Shown here piece after piece: positions 16,938 to 25,536 of a DNA stretch of 64,000 nt. Numbering within the stretch: position 1 is the stretch's first letter; each line of letters opens with the position of its first letter. This stretch comes from Pseudomonas extremaustralis (lineage in GTDB: Bacteria > Pseudomonadota > Gammaproteobacteria > Pseudomonadales > Pseudomonadaceae). The DNA lies in NCBI RefSeq assembly GCF_900102035.1, contig NZ_LT629689.1:1-64000 (forward strand), in the 5' to 3' direction. Below the pieces are notes generated by a model. That model was not told the DNA's origin. It searched no databases and saw only the letters and a program-made list of their open reading frames with translations. The position numbers were made by a program, and so were the translations under genes.

Positions 16938-17981
16938 CAAGGTCGCCATGTCGATGACAAAGCGGTACTTCACATCGCCGGCGATCATGCGCGTGAAAGC
17001 CTCGTTGATCTGACGGATGTCGAGCATTTCGATGTCGCAGGTAATGCCATGCTCGGCGCAGAAATTCAGGACTTCCTGGGTTTCGGCAATGCCACCGATC
17101 AAAGAACCGGCCAGCATTTTACGGCCCAGTATCAGCTTGGCCGCATTCACCGGCGGGTCCACTGGCTCGACCAAGCCGACCAGAATATGCACGCCGTCAA
17201 AACGCAGCACGTCGAGGTAGGGGTTGAGGTCGTGCTGCACCGGAATGGTATCCAGCAGGAAGTCGAAGTGTCCGGCAGCGGCTTTCATCTGCTCGGCATC
17301 GGTGGACACGATCACATGATCGGCGCCCTGGCGACGGGCTTCTTCGGCCTTGCTCGCTGAACGCGTGAAGAGGGTCACTTCGGCGCCCATGGCCTTGGCG
17401 AACTTGATGCCCATATGGCCCAGGCCGCCCATGCCGAGAATCCCGACTTTGTCGCCGGCCTTGACGCCATAGTGCTTGAGCGGCGAGTAGGTGGTGACGC
17501 CCGCACAGAGAATCGGCGCGGCGCTGGCCAGGTCGAGCTTGGCGGGGATCTTCACCACGAAGTGTTCGCTGACCACGATGCTGTCGGAGTAGCCGCCCAT
17601 GGTGTTGCTGCCGTCCACGCGGTCCGGGGTGGCGTAGGTCATGGTCGGGCCTTCGAGGCAGTATTGCTCCAGGTTCGATTGGCACGCTTGGCAATGACGG
17701 CACGAATCGACCATGCAGCCCACGCCGACCAAGTCGCCGACTTTGTGCGCGCTGACACTGGCGCCGACGGCGCTGACTCTGCCGACGATCTCATGCCCCG
17801 GCATCAGCGGGTACACGGCAATGCCCCATTCGTTGCGTGCCTGGTGGATGTCGGAATGGCAGACGCCGCAGTAGAGGATCTCGATCGCCACGTCATCGGC
17901 GCGCGGGCTGCGGCGTTCAAACGACATGGGGGCGAGGGGAGTGGTGGCCGACTGGGCGGCGTAACCGATGGCGGTATACAT
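16929..17981 (-). CDS. Zinc-dependent NAD(P) alcohol dehydrogenase (YahK/cinnamyl-alcohol type)
   Basis: 350 residues. Seen: catalytic zinc ligands C38 (CGVCHSD) and H63-E64 (PGHEIVG), structural zinc cysteines C94, C97, C100 and C108, and the cofactor-binding GMGGLGHMG. The pattern matches the broad-range aldehyde reductases YahK and AdhC. It should interconvert aldehydes and alcohols in the cytoplasm, often as detoxification. It diverges from an AraC regulator of the YqhC type, 180 bases away, which in E. coli controls an aldehyde reductase (YqhD), so regulation by that neighbour is likely. Confidence 0.92.
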   Translation of the reverse strand: MYTAIGYAAQSATTPLAPMSFERRSPRADDVAIEILYCGVCHSDIHQARNEWGIAVYPLMPGHEIVGRVSAVGASVSAHKVGDLVGVGCMVDSCRHCQACQSNLEQYCLEGPTMTYATPDRVDGSNTMGGYSDSIVVSEHFVVKIPAKLDLASAAPILCAGVTTYSPLKHYGVKAGDKVGILGMGGLGHMGIKFAKAMGAEVTLFTRSASKAEEARRQGADHVIVSTDAEQMKAAAGHFDFLLDTIPVQHDLNPYLDVLRFDGVHILVGLVEPVDPPVNAAKLILGRKMLAGSLIGGIAETQEVLNFCAEHGITCDIEMLDIRQINEAFTRMIAGDVKYRFVIDMATLKA

Positions 17982-18161
17982 GGAAAACCTCGCAAAAGCA
18001 GTGACAAGTGAGGCGGGCCATTCTCCGCGCCGCCCTCTGATGCGGCCATGGCGATTGCTCCGAGTCTCATGCCTATTCGTCCGGGAGTGCCCCTGGTTTG
18101 GATCTATCGGCGGTCAGACCTGCGATGATGTTTGCATCCCCTATCAACGAAGTTTTTTGCC

Positions 18162-19055
18162 ATGTTGTTGACCCGCCATCTCGATGCCAATGCCCCGCTG
18201 GTTTCCTTGATTGAGAGGCTGACGCCCCGCGACGGTTTCTCCCCGACCCACCTGCCCGGCGTGCAGGTACTGCGCGCCAGTTGCGACGTGGCGCGCGGGC
18301 CGCAGATCTACGAGCCGAGCCTGATGTTCGTGGCCCAAGGCAGCAAGGTCGCCTACCTGGGCCCGCGCACCCTGGAATACGGCGCCGGGCATTATCTGAT
18401 CCAGGCCATGCCGGTGCCTTTCGAGTGCGAGACCTTCGCCATGGCACCCGGCGCGCCGCTGCTCGGGGTGACCGTGGGCATTGATCGCGTGGTGCTGGGG
18501 GAGTTGGTGATGGCCATGGGCATGCATGCCGGGCCGCCGCCGACCGCGCAAACCCTGGAGTCGATGAGTTCGGTGGTGCTGGACGATGCCATGCGCGGCT
18601 GTGTCGAACGGTTGTTGCAATGCCTGCACGATCCGCTGGAAAGCCGGATCATGGGCCCGGCGCGAGTGCGCGAATTATTGTTCACCGCGCTGCGCGGCCC
18701 CCAGGCGGATGTACTGCGCGCACTGGTGGAACAGCAGGGGCAATTCTCGCGGATCGCCACCGCGTTGAATCACCTGCATGCCCATTACGCCGAACCACTG
18801 AACATCGAGACGTTGGCCGGTTATGCGCATATGAGTGCATCGACCTTTCACGAGCACTTCAAGCGTTGCACGTTGTTGTCGCCGGTGCAGTACCTCAAGC
18901 GCCTGCGGTTATTGAAGGCTCAGCAGTTGTTGCTGGTCGAAGGCATGGGCGTGGCGCAGGCGGCGCATCGGGTGGGCTATCAGAGCACATCGCAGTTCAG
19001 TCGCGAATATAAGCGCTACTTCGAGCGTAATCCGGGCGAAGAGCGTGCAGCCTGA
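18162..19055 (+). CDS. AraC-family regulator with AraC_N cupin domain (YqhC-like)
   Basis: 297 residues from ATG 18162; a TTG 10 codons earlier is not needed. Seen: an N-terminal AraC_N-type sensor domain with EPSLMFVAQGSKVAYLGPRTLEYGAGHYL, and two C-terminal helix-turn-helices: LNIETLAGYAHMSASTFHEHFK and GVAQAAHRVGYQSTSQFSREYKRYF. It diverges from the alcohol dehydrogenase gene and probably activates it in response to aldehydes. An IS110-family element begins 33 bases after its stop, so anything it once shared a transcript with downstream has been cut off. Confidence 0.9.
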   Translation: MLLTRHLDANAPLVSLIERLTPRDGFSPTHLPGVQVLRASCDVARGPQIYEPSLMFVAQGSKVAYLGPRTLEYGAGHYLIQAMPVPFECETFAMAPGAPLLGVTVGIDRVVLGELVMAMGMHAGPPPTAQTLESMSSVVLDDAMRGCVERLLQCLHDPLESRIMGPARVRELLFTALRGPQADVLRALVEQQGQFSRIATALNHLHAHYAEPLNIETLAGYAHMSASTFHEHFKRCTLLSPVQYLKRLRLLKAQQLLLVEGMGVAQAAHRVGYQSTSQFSREYKRYFERNPGEERAA

Positions 19056-19093
19056 TTCTCCCTGGTTCAACGGGATTAAGAATGTGAGAGATT

Positions 19094-20056
19094 CTATGTT
19101 GCAGGACAACCCTGCAACGGCCGATTCGGTTGGTATTCGCTCTGGTTTTTCATCAGGGCGAACGCCACCCGTGCGAGTTTTCGGGCAAGGATTACCAGGG
19201 CCTGAGTCTTCTTGAATCCTCTGGCCAGGTACCCTTCATAAAATGGTTTCCAGGTCGCTGAACGACAGGCGGCCATAGCCGAGTTGTGGGCCAGACGCCG
19301 TATTTCCGGATCCCCTTTCTTGGTCAGCCTGCGACTCCCCGTCTTTTTTCCCGAGTCATCGACCCTCAAGTCCATGCCCAAAAAAGCGATGAAGGCATTG
19401 CTATCCTTAAACTCGCCACGCAAAAAAGCCGTCGCAAATCCGGTTGCCGTCAGTACTCCGACGCCTTCAATGGCCTTGCAACGCTCGATATTTTCGGCGG
19501 CTCCAGCCTCTTTGCTCAGGTCGCGCAGCTTTTTTTGAATGGCCAGATCCGAGTGCTTAAACGTCTCCATCAGACATTTCAGCTCTTCTTCCAGGCGCGG
19601 CTCATCGGCCCAGCTCTGAGCCAGACTGACGCGCGCCTTGATCAGTGCTGCCCGTCGATGAAGCAGACTTTGCAGGGCCTTGTAAGCCTTGGGTGGCGGG
19701 CTCCAAGCGCGTAACCCACCCTGTTCATGCGCCAGATATCGAGCTAGAAGACGAGCATCGCACGGATCATTTTTAGCTCGTTGGCCGACACCGCGACGGT
19801 AATGACTCAAGCGATAACCGTCCACGACGTAGACCTGATGACCCAACTCATGGGCCAACTCAACCGTGTCCAAGTGGTAAATATTGGTGGCCTCGACGGC
19901 AATGCCACTTTGGGCGGGCAGCGTCTTGAGCCAGCGTTTGAGTGCTGCTCGATTATTGGGGATGGCTTGTGTGGTTTGCAGATCGGCACGATAGACGAGC
20001 ACCTCAGCCTTGGCCACATCAACACCCACGACCGTTTGCGAAGTAAGGATTGTCAT
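19094..20056 (-). CDS. IS110-family transposase (DEDD, bridge-RNA-guided type)
   Basis: 320 residues. Seen: RuvC-like catalytic residues D13 (VGVDVAK), E55 (AVEATN), D97 and D100 (KNDPCDARLLA), then a coiled region and a C-terminal Transposase_20-type domain with GVGVLTATGFATAF and GKKTGSRRLTKKGDPEIRRLAHNSA. Known: IS110 enzymes recombine DNA without terminal repeats, guided by a structured RNA from the non-coding end. The frame is intact and all four acidic residues are present, so it may be active. A short hairpin (GTTGCAGG/CCCTGCAAC) overlaps its last codons. Confidence 0.92.
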   Translation of the reverse strand: MTILTSQTVVGVDVAKAEVLVYRADLQTTQAIPNNRAALKRWLKTLPAQSGIAVEATNIYHLDTVELAHELGHQVYVVDGYRLSHYRRGVGQRAKNDPCDARLLARYLAHEQGGLRAWSPPPKAYKALQSLLHRRAALIKARVSLAQSWADEPRLEEELKCLMETFKHSDLAIQKKLRDLSKEAGAAENIERCKAIEGVGVLTATGFATAFLRGEFKDSNAFIAFLGMDLRVDDSGKKTGSRRLTKKGDPEIRRLAHNSAMAACRSATWKPFYEGYLARGFKKTQALVILARKLARVAFALMKNQSEYQPNRPLQGCPAT

Positions 20057-20256
20057 GACGAATCCTCGGAGCTAGGGTTTAAGAGCTTGTTGGGGTCTAC
20101 CGTTGCGCTGACTTGTCTCTATCGTCGGCCTTGCCGATGAATTCCTTATTGGCGCTTTTGGGTAGAAGGGGTGGGACGAAGTCTCCCACGGTCTGTACTG
20201 GTTAGAGTCAGAATCGGGCTTTTAGTCCCACCCACCCCTTCAAGTCTAAACATACA
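20057..20256 (-). ncRNA. Non-coding end of the IS110 element, candidate bridge RNA
   Basis: About 200 bases upstream of the transposase on its strand, with no credible reading frame. It can form a large stem-loop between GAAGGGGTGGGAC at 20165-20177 and GTCCCACCCACCCCTTC at 20225-20241, and contains the heptamer GTGGGAG (minus strand), which also occurs in the REP it has entered. Known: bridge RNA of IS110-group elements is made from this end. That an RNA is made here is inference from family and position. Confidence 0.5.
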
Positions 20257-20340
20257 AGGGGGCTTGCTCCCGATGACGGTGGTTCAGCCATAGATGTGCT
20301 GACTGTTCCACTGCTATCGGGAGCAAGCCCCCTCCCACAT
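20257..20340. repeat. REPIN of the GGGGGCTTGCTCCC type, left arm split by the IS
   Basis: Left arm AGGGGGCTTGCTCCCGAT starts at the IS border; the complete inverted arm is at 20316-20340 after a ~44-base spacer. The missing start of the left arm (AATGTG) is on the far side of the IS at 19081-19088. A second copy of this REP type is at 52707-52797 and a single one at 57257-57286. Confidence 0.88.
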
Positions 20341-20370
20341 AAAAAAGGCTCCCGATTTGGGAGCCTCTAT
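20341..20370 (-). terminator. Rho-independent terminator of the ETF-QO gene
   Basis: On the minus strand GGCTCCC-AAAT-CGGGAGCC (8-bp stem) followed by six T, 12 bases after the stop codon. Confidence 0.85.
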
Positions 20371-20382
20371 GCTCAAGCCATC

Positions 20383-22047
20383 TTACATATTCGGGTAAGT
20401 CGGCCCACCCGCACCTTCCGGTGTGACCCAGGTGATGTTCTGCGAAGGGTCCTTGATGTCACAGGTCTTGCAGTGCACGCAGTTCTGGGCGTTGATCTGG
20501 AAGCGTTTCTCGCCGTCCTCCTTGGTGATCACTTCATATACGCCGGCCGGGCAGTAGCGCTGCGCCGGTTCATCGTAGAGCGGCAGGTTGGTGCCGATCG
20601 GGATGCTTGGGTCCTTGAGTTTCAAGTGGCACGGCTGTTCTTCTTCGTGGTTGGTACCGGAGATGAACACCGAACTCAGCTTGTCAAAGCTCAGCTTGCC
20701 GTCGGGTTTGGGGTAGTCGATCTTCTGGCAGTCCTTGGCCAGCTTGAGGCAGGCATAGTCCGGCTTGGTGTCGTGCAGGGTGAACGGCATTTTGCCACCC
20801 ATGATGTTCTGGTCGAACCAGTTGAAGCCGGCACCGATGATCGGGCCGAACTTGTGCATCGCCGGGCCGAAGTTGCGGCTGGCGAACAGTTCTTCATAGA
20901 GCCAGCTGGACTTGAAGCTGTCGACGTAAGCGGTCAGTTCATCGCCGCCTTCGGACTCGGCGAACAGGCGGTCGGCCACGGCGTCGGCGGCGAGCATGCC
21001 GGACTTCATCGCGGTGTGGCTGCCCTTGATCTTGGCGAAGTTCAGGGTGCCGAGGTCGCAACCGATCAGTGCGCCACCTTTGAAGACCATCTTCGGCAGC
21101 GAGTTCAGGCCGCCTTTGCAGATAGCACGGGCGCCGTAGCTGATGCGCTTGCCGCCTTCCAGGTACTGGGCCAGCACCGGGTGATGCTTGAGGCGCTGAA
21201 ACTCATCGAAGGGCGACAGGAAGGTGTTGCTGTAGGACAGGTCAACGATCAGGCCGACCACCACCTGGTTGTTTTCCAGGTGGTAAAGGAAGGAGCCACC
21301 GGTGTTCTCGTTGCTCATGATGTCCAGCGGCCAACCGGCGGTGTGCACCACCAGGCCTGGCTTGTGCCTGGCCGGGTCGATTTCCCAGATTTCCTTGAGG
21401 CCGATGCCGTAGTGCTGGGCGTCAGCGTCGCTGTCCAGGTTGAAGCGCTGGATCAGTTGCTTGCCGATGTGGCCACGGCAGCCTTCGGCGAACAGCGTGT
21501 ACTTGCCGCGCAGTTCCATGCCTGGGGTATAGACGCCTTCTTTTGGATGGCCTTCGCGGTCGACGCCGAGGTCGCCGGTGATGATCCCGCGGACCACGCC
21601 GTTCTCGTCGAACAGTGCTTCCTGGGCGGCGAAGCCTGGGTAGACTTCCACGCCGAGGTTCTCGGCCTGTTGGGCCAGCCAGCGGCACAGGTTACCCAGG
21701 GAGATGATGTAGTTGCCTTCGTTGTGCATGGTCTTGGGCACAAAGAAGTCAGGCACCTTGGTCGAGGTGTCGGCGCTGCGCAGGACATAAATGTCGTCGC
21801 GCACCACGGGGGTGTTGAGCGGGGCGCCGAGTGTCTTCCAGTCCGGGAACAGCTCGTTCAGTGCGCGCGGTTCGAATACGGCACCGGAGAGGATATGTGC
21901 GCCGACTTCGGAGCCTTTCTCGACCACGCAGACGCTGATTTCCTTACCGGCTTCGGCGGCCTTCTGCTTCAATCGGCAGGCGGCGGACAGGCCCGCCGGG
22001 CCAGCGCCGACGATGACCACGTCGAATTCCATGTATTCGCGTTCCAC
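20383..22047 (-). CDS. Electron transfer flavoprotein-ubiquinone oxidoreductase
   Basis: 554 residues, full length for ETF-QO. Seen: N-terminal FAD-binding VVIVGAGPAGLSAACRL at ~11-27, a central region with a hydrophobic membrane-anchoring helix, and a C-terminal [4Fe-4S] domain with cysteines in RYCPAGVYEV and NCVHCKTCDIKDPSQNI. It passes electrons from ETF, reduced by acyl-CoA and other dehydrogenases, to ubiquinone at the inner membrane. It diverges from etfBA. A strong sigma-70 promoter with a PsrA-type operator lies 120-170 bases upstream, tying it to long-chain fatty acid signalling. Confidence 0.95.
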   Translation of the reverse strand: MEREYMEFDVVIVGAGPAGLSAACRLKQKAAEAGKEISVCVVEKGSEVGAHILSGAVFEPRALNELFPDWKTLGAPLNTPVVRDDIYVLRSADTSTKVPDFFVPKTMHNEGNYIISLGNLCRWLAQQAENLGVEVYPGFAAQEALFDENGVVRGIITGDLGVDREGHPKEGVYTPGMELRGKYTLFAEGCRGHIGKQLIQRFNLDSDADAQHYGIGLKEIWEIDPARHKPGLVVHTAGWPLDIMSNENTGGSFLYHLENNQVVVGLIVDLSYSNTFLSPFDEFQRLKHHPVLAQYLEGGKRISYGARAICKGGLNSLPKMVFKGGALIGCDLGTLNFAKIKGSHTAMKSGMLAADAVADRLFAESEGGDELTAYVDSFKSSWLYEELFASRNFGPAMHKFGPIIGAGFNWFDQNIMGGKMPFTLHDTKPDYACLKLAKDCQKIDYPKPDGKLSFDKLSSVFISGTNHEEEQPCHLKLKDPSIPIGTNLPLYDEPAQRYCPAGVYEVITKEDGEKRFQINAQNCVHCKTCDIKDPSQNITWVTPEGAGGPTYPNM

Positions 22048-22168
22048 AGGCTATCTCCTACTCAAGGCTCAACAGGCTTTTTTTCTAATGGGTGGAGGTT
22101 GGGTGTCGTAACTGTCATCGCTGCGTTCACTGGACAGGGTATGACCCACCTTGCTCTCTAGGTGGCGC

Positions 22169-22197
22169 ATTATATATAGACCACTGTCAGCGTCCAA
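22169..22197 (-). promoter_or_regulatory. Sigma-70 promoter of ETF-QO
   Basis: On the minus strand TTGGAC (22192-22197), a 17-base spacer and TATAAT (22169-22174): one mismatch from consensus in the -35 pair of hexamers and a perfect -10. Confidence 0.8.
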
Positions 22198-22199
22198 TA

Positions 22200-22213
22200 C
22201 AAACGTTTGTTTG
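22200..22213. promoter_or_regulatory. PsrA-type operator
   Basis: CAAAC-GTTT-GTTTG matches the published PsrA consensus (G/C)AAAC-N2-4-GTTT(G/C). It ends 2 bases upstream of the -35 of the ETF-QO promoter. Known: PsrA is a TetR repressor released by long-chain fatty acids that controls beta-oxidation and ETF genes in Pseudomonas. The assignment here is by motif and location. Confidence 0.7.
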
Positions 22214-22580
22214 AATTGCCCGCAGGCTAGGTAAATCAAAGCGACGCGGCTTATGACTGGCCATTTTGCCGTATTGACCAGAATAGGTGTTCCGGTCAAG
22301 ATACGGGCGGTTTTGCGCTAACCGTAGGCAGACAGCAGGTTTCAAGAGCACGTCCAAAAGCAGGGCAGAGGCAAAACGGGTGACGCGCGCGCAAATGATG
22401 GCGCGCAGTTTACACGCCGCGAGAAAGAATGACCTGTCAGTCACCACTGACGAACGGTCGCACTTCCCCATCGCTGTGTCATTCGCCGACGTTTTTGGAG
22501 GTGCCCTTGTGTGCCGATGAGCATCAACCGCCAGGTTCGCCTAGGCGACTTTCTTTTCACCGGAGAGTAACGAGGAATCC

Positions 22581-23330
22581 ATGAAGGTTCTTGTAGCTGT
22601 CAAACGCGTTGTCGATTACAACGTGAAAGTTCGCGTCAAGGCGGACAATTCCGGCGTCGACCTCGCTAACGTCAAAATGTCGATGAACCCCTTCTGCGAA
22701 ATCGCCGTGGAAGAAGCCGTGCGCCTGAAAGAGAAAGGCGTGGCGACTGAAATCGTCGTGGTTTCCATCGGCCCGACCACCGCCCAGGAGCAACTGCGTA
22801 CCGCCCTGGCACTGGGCGCCGATCGCGCCATCCTGGTCGAATCCGCCGAAGACCTGACTTCCCTGGCCGTGGCCAAGCTGCTCAAGGCCGTGGTCGACAA
22901 GGAACAGCCATCGCTGGTGATCCTTGGCAAACAAGCCATCGACAGCGATAACAACCAGACCGGCCAGATGCTGGCTGCACTGACCGGTTACGGCCAGGGC
23001 ACCTTCGCCTCGAAAGTCGAAGTGAGCGGCGACAACGTAGCCGTGACCCGCGAAATCGACGGCGGCGCGCAGACGGTTTCGTTGAAACTGCCGGCCATCG
23101 TCACCACCGACCTGCGTTTGAACGAGCCGCGCTACGCGTCTTTGCCAAACATCATGAAAGCCAAGAAGAAGCCTCTCGAAGTGCTGACTCCTGACGCTTT
23201 GGGCGTTTCCACCGCCTCTACCAACAAGACTGTGAAAGTCGAAGCGCCGGCTGCACGCAGCGCGGGCATCAAGGTCAAGTCGGTGGCTGAATTGGTCGAG
23301 AAACTGAAAAACGAAGCGAAGGTAATCTAA
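22581..23330 (+). CDS. etfB: Electron transfer flavoprotein subunit beta
   Basis: 249 residues, normal length. Seen: [65 protein letters not shown] and the C-terminal [29 protein letters not shown] signature. With EtfA it forms the soluble FAD/AMP heterodimer that accepts electrons from acyl-CoA dehydrogenases and hands them to ETF-QO. etfA follows after 2 bases. The opposite-strand ETF-QO gene completes the pathway to quinone. Confidence 0.96.
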   Translation: MKVLVAVKRVVDYNVKVRVKADNSGVDLANVKMSMNPFCEIAVEEAVRLKEKGVATEIVVVSIGPTTAQEQLRTALALGADRAILVESAEDLTSLAVAKLLKAVVDKEQPSLVILGKQAIDSDNNQTGQMLAALTGYGQGTFASKVEVSGDNVAVTREIDGGAQTVSLKLPAIVTTDLRLNEPRYASLPNIMKAKKKPLEVLTPDALGVSTASTNKTVKVEAPAARSAGIKVKSVAELVEKLKNEAKVI

Positions 23331-23332
23331 TC

Positions 23333-24262
23333 ATGACTATCTTGGTAATCGCTGAACACGACAACAAGGTACTGGCTCCGGCCACCCTGAATACCGTGGC
23401 TGCCGCTGTGAAAATCGGTGGTGATATCCACGTACTGGTTGCAGGTCAGGGCGCTGGCGCCGTGGCTGAAGCCGCTGCGAAAGTCGCCGGCGTGAGCAAA
23501 GTACTGCTGGCCGACAACGCCGCTTACGCTCACCAACTGCCGGAAAACGTGGCCCCGTTGGTCGCTGAACTGGGCGCTGGCTACAGCCACATCCTGGCCG
23601 CCGCCACCTCCAACGGCAAAAACATCCTGCCGCGGGTTGCCGCGCAACTGGACGTTGACCAGATCTCCGAGATCATCTCGGTCGAAAGCGCTGACACCTT
23701 CAAGCGCCCGATCTACGCCGGTAACGCGATTGCCACCGTGCAATCGAGCGCTGCGGTCAAGGTCATCACCGTGCGCGCCACCGGTTTCGACCCGGTTGCC
23801 GCTGAAGGTGGTTCGGCTGCCATTGAAGCCGTCTCCGCAGCCCATGATGCTGGCATTTCCAGCTTTGTCGGCGAAGAGCTGGCCAAGTCGGATCGTCCTG
23901 AGCTGACCGCTGCCAAGATCGTCGTATCCGGCGGGCGTGGCATGCAGAACGGTGACAACTTCAAGCACCTGTACGAGCTGGCCGACAAGCTGGGCGCGGC
24001 GGTCGGCGCTTCCCGCGCGGCCGTCGACGCAGGCTTCGTGCCCAACGACATGCAGGTCGGCCAGACCGGCAAGATCGTTGCGCCACAGCTGTACATCGCC
24101 GTCGGTATCTCCGGCGCGATCCAGCACTTGGCGGGTATGAAAGACTCCAAAGTGATCGTGGCGATCAACAAGGACGAAGAAGCACCGATCTTCCAGGTGG
24201 CCGATTACGGCCTGGTGGCGGATTTGTTCGAAGCCGTACCCGAGCTTTCGAAGCTGGTCTAA
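23333..24262 (+). CDS. etfA: Electron transfer flavoprotein subunit alpha
   Basis: 309 residues. Seen: N-terminal [23 protein letters not shown], and the C-terminal FAD-binding block [54 protein letters not shown] and [27 protein letters not shown]. It binds the FAD of the ETF dimer. It is translationally linked to etfB and ends in a strong terminator at 24284-24311. Confidence 0.96.
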   Translation: MTILVIAEHDNKVLAPATLNTVAAAVKIGGDIHVLVAGQGAGAVAEAAAKVAGVSKVLLADNAAYAHQLPENVAPLVAELGAGYSHILAAATSNGKNILPRVAAQLDVDQISEIISVESADTFKRPIYAGNAIATVQSSAAVKVITVRATGFDPVAAEGGSAAIEAVSAAHDAGISSFVGEELAKSDRPELTAAKIVVSGGRGMQNGDNFKHLYELADKLGAAVGASRAAVDAGFVPNDMQVGQTGKIVAPQLYIAVGISGAIQHLAGMKDSKVIVAINKDEEAPIFQVADYGLVADLFEAVPELSKLV

Positions 24263-24283
24263 TCCAGTCGCTTCACTTATAAA

Positions 24284-24311
24284 GAGCCCGGTCCTGTGAC
24301 CGGGCTTTTTA
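24284..24311 (+). terminator. Rho-independent terminator of etfBA
   Basis: GAGCCCGGTC-CTGT-GACCGGGCTTTTT: 10-bp stem with a tetraloop and a T run. Confidence 0.9.
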
Positions 24312-24345
24312 TTGCCTGCCTTTTTCAACATCGGAGAACCTCGCC

Positions 24346-25164
24346 ATGGAACTGCGTCCCTGGACCGTACTGCTGGGCTTCACCTTGCTGCTGCCGACCT
24401 TGTCGCTGGCCGCCGGCAAATGTGATCGCCTGGTGATCACCGGCAGTCCGGACGCACCGCCCCTGCTCTGGCGCGATCCCCAGGACCCCACCCACCTGAT
24501 CGGCGCGACTGCCGATGTGTTGCAACAGGTGGCCAAGGACCTCGATGTCAAAATCGACCTGCTCTACGGTGGCACGCGCGCCCAGGCCTTGGATGAAGTC
24601 CGCAGCGGACGCATGGACATCCTTGCCGATGCCCCGCTGAACATCGGCGAGCTGGAAACTCTCGACTACATTCACCCGGCGCTGGTGCAGACCGATTATC
24701 TGGTATGGACCCGCAAGGACTCGGCGCTGGCCTATACCACCGCAGCTGACCTGCATGGCCACAAAGGCGCAGTGTCGGAGCGCGCACGCTTGAGCCGGGC
24801 GTTCGAAGCCTTCGCCGGCCAGCAACTGACGCTGCAGCGCTTTCCCGCCCTGACCCCGGCGTTCCAGAAACTGCTGCTGGGAGAGGTGGATTACGTACTG
24901 GCCGGACGTTACTCAGGCATGGCCATGGCCCAGACATTGGGCATGAGCACCGACCTTGTCGCCCGCGAAATTCCCGTCGATCAGCCTGGCTTGTACCTGG
25001 CGATTTCCCACAACTCGGCCTGCAATGATCCGTGGTTGCGCGGACAGCTCGCCAAAAAGATGACAGAATTGCCCGGGTCTGGTGTGGCGCAAGCTGCGCT
25101 GCAGCGCAATCTAGAGCGTTGGAAAGCGCAATTGCAACAACCCGTCGGCACCCCAACAAAGTAG
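24346..25164 (+). CDS. Periplasmic amino-acid-type substrate-binding protein (SBP_bac_3-like)
   Basis: 272 residues, ribosome site GGAGAA. Seen: signal peptide MELRPWTVLLGFTLLLPTLSLAAGK (cleavage near residue 22), then a bilobed domain with LIGATADVLQQVAKDLDVKID, RSGRMDILADAPLN and GLYLAISHNSACND, as in family 3 solute-binding proteins. No permease or ATPase gene is adjacent, so it may be an orphan receptor protein rather than a transporter part. The two lipoprotein genes that follow are 9 bases away and probably in the same transcript, suggesting an envelope role. Confidence 0.82.
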   Translation: MELRPWTVLLGFTLLLPTLSLAAGKCDRLVITGSPDAPPLLWRDPQDPTHLIGATADVLQQVAKDLDVKIDLLYGGTRAQALDEVRSGRMDILADAPLNIGELETLDYIHPALVQTDYLVWTRKDSALAYTTAADLHGHKGAVSERARLSRAFEAFAGQQLTLQRFPALTPAFQKLLLGEVDYVLAGRYSGMAMAQTLGMSTDLVAREIPVDQPGLYLAISHNSACNDPWLRGQLAKKMTELPGSGVAQAALQRNLERWKAQLQQPVGTPTK

Positions 25165-25173
25165 GGATTTTCA

Positions 25174-25536
25174 GTGACTCTTCGACCTTTTTTCGCGGCC
25201 CTCGCCGTTGTCGCTCTGGCGGGATGTGCAGCCGATCCTGCGCCGAATGAACAAATACGCCTTACCCGGCAAGCCCTCGAACAAGCCAGCGCCGTGGGCG
25301 CCAGCGCGGATGAATCGCCCGAGTTGAAACTGGCTGAAGAAAAATTCGCCCAAGCCGAGGCCGACATGGCCGATCAATCCTACAAAGACGCGCGCATGCA
25401 GGCTGAACAGGCTGAGCTGGATGCACGTCTTGCCGAAGCCAAGGTGCTGACGCGCAAAAGCCATGAGCAACTGAACGTGCTCAACACCCGCATCACGCGC
25501 CTGCGCAAGCAGTTGCAATTGGGGGATGCCCAATGA
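25174..25536 (+). CDS. DUF4398 lipoprotein
   Basis: 120 residues starting with GTG 25174. Seen: lipoprotein signal TLRPFFAALAVVALAGC (lipobox LAGC, Cys18), then a highly charged alanine/glutamate-rich helical domain (AEEKFAQAEADMADQSYKDARMQAEQAELDARLAEAK) typical of DUF4398, probably a coiled coil. Overlaps the OmpA-family gene by 4 bases. The pair DUF4398-OmpA is common in Pseudomonas and likely forms an outer-membrane lipoprotein unit. Function unknown. Confidence 0.88.
   Translation: MTLRPFFAALAVVALAGCAADPAPNEQIRLTRQALEQASAVGASADESPELKLAEEKFAQAEADMADQSYKDARMQAEQAELDARLAEAKVLTRKSHEQLNVLNTRITRLRKQLQLGDAQ

Larger units (their letters stand above)
19089..20256 (-). mobile_element. IS110-family insertion sequence inserted in a REP repeat
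   Basis: About 1.17 kb, one transposase gene, no terminal inverted repeats, and a ~200-bp non-coding end upstream of the gene, as in the IS110 group. The REP half-sequence AATGTG(AG) ends at 19088 and AGGGGGCTTGCTCCC resumes at 20257, so the element splits a REP whose inverted partner is intact at 20316-20340. Both ends carry AG on the plus strand (CT on the transposase strand), matching the CT core used by IS110 relatives. Boundaries may be off by a few bases. Confidence 0.8.
22048..22580. promoter_or_regulatory. Divergent regulatory region between ETF-QO and etfBA
   Basis: 533 bases without a gene. The ETF-QO side has the promoter and operator listed separately. On the etfB side, a ribosome site (CGAGGAA) precedes the ATG at 22581, but I see no clear promoter or second CAAAC-N4-GTTTG site. 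Codon-like frames in the region are short and unconvincing. Confidence 0.6.

Noticed and set aside
20296..22161. 621-codon plus-strand frame opposite ETF-QO
   Set aside because: Antisense of the clear ETF-QO gene and starts inside a REPIN.
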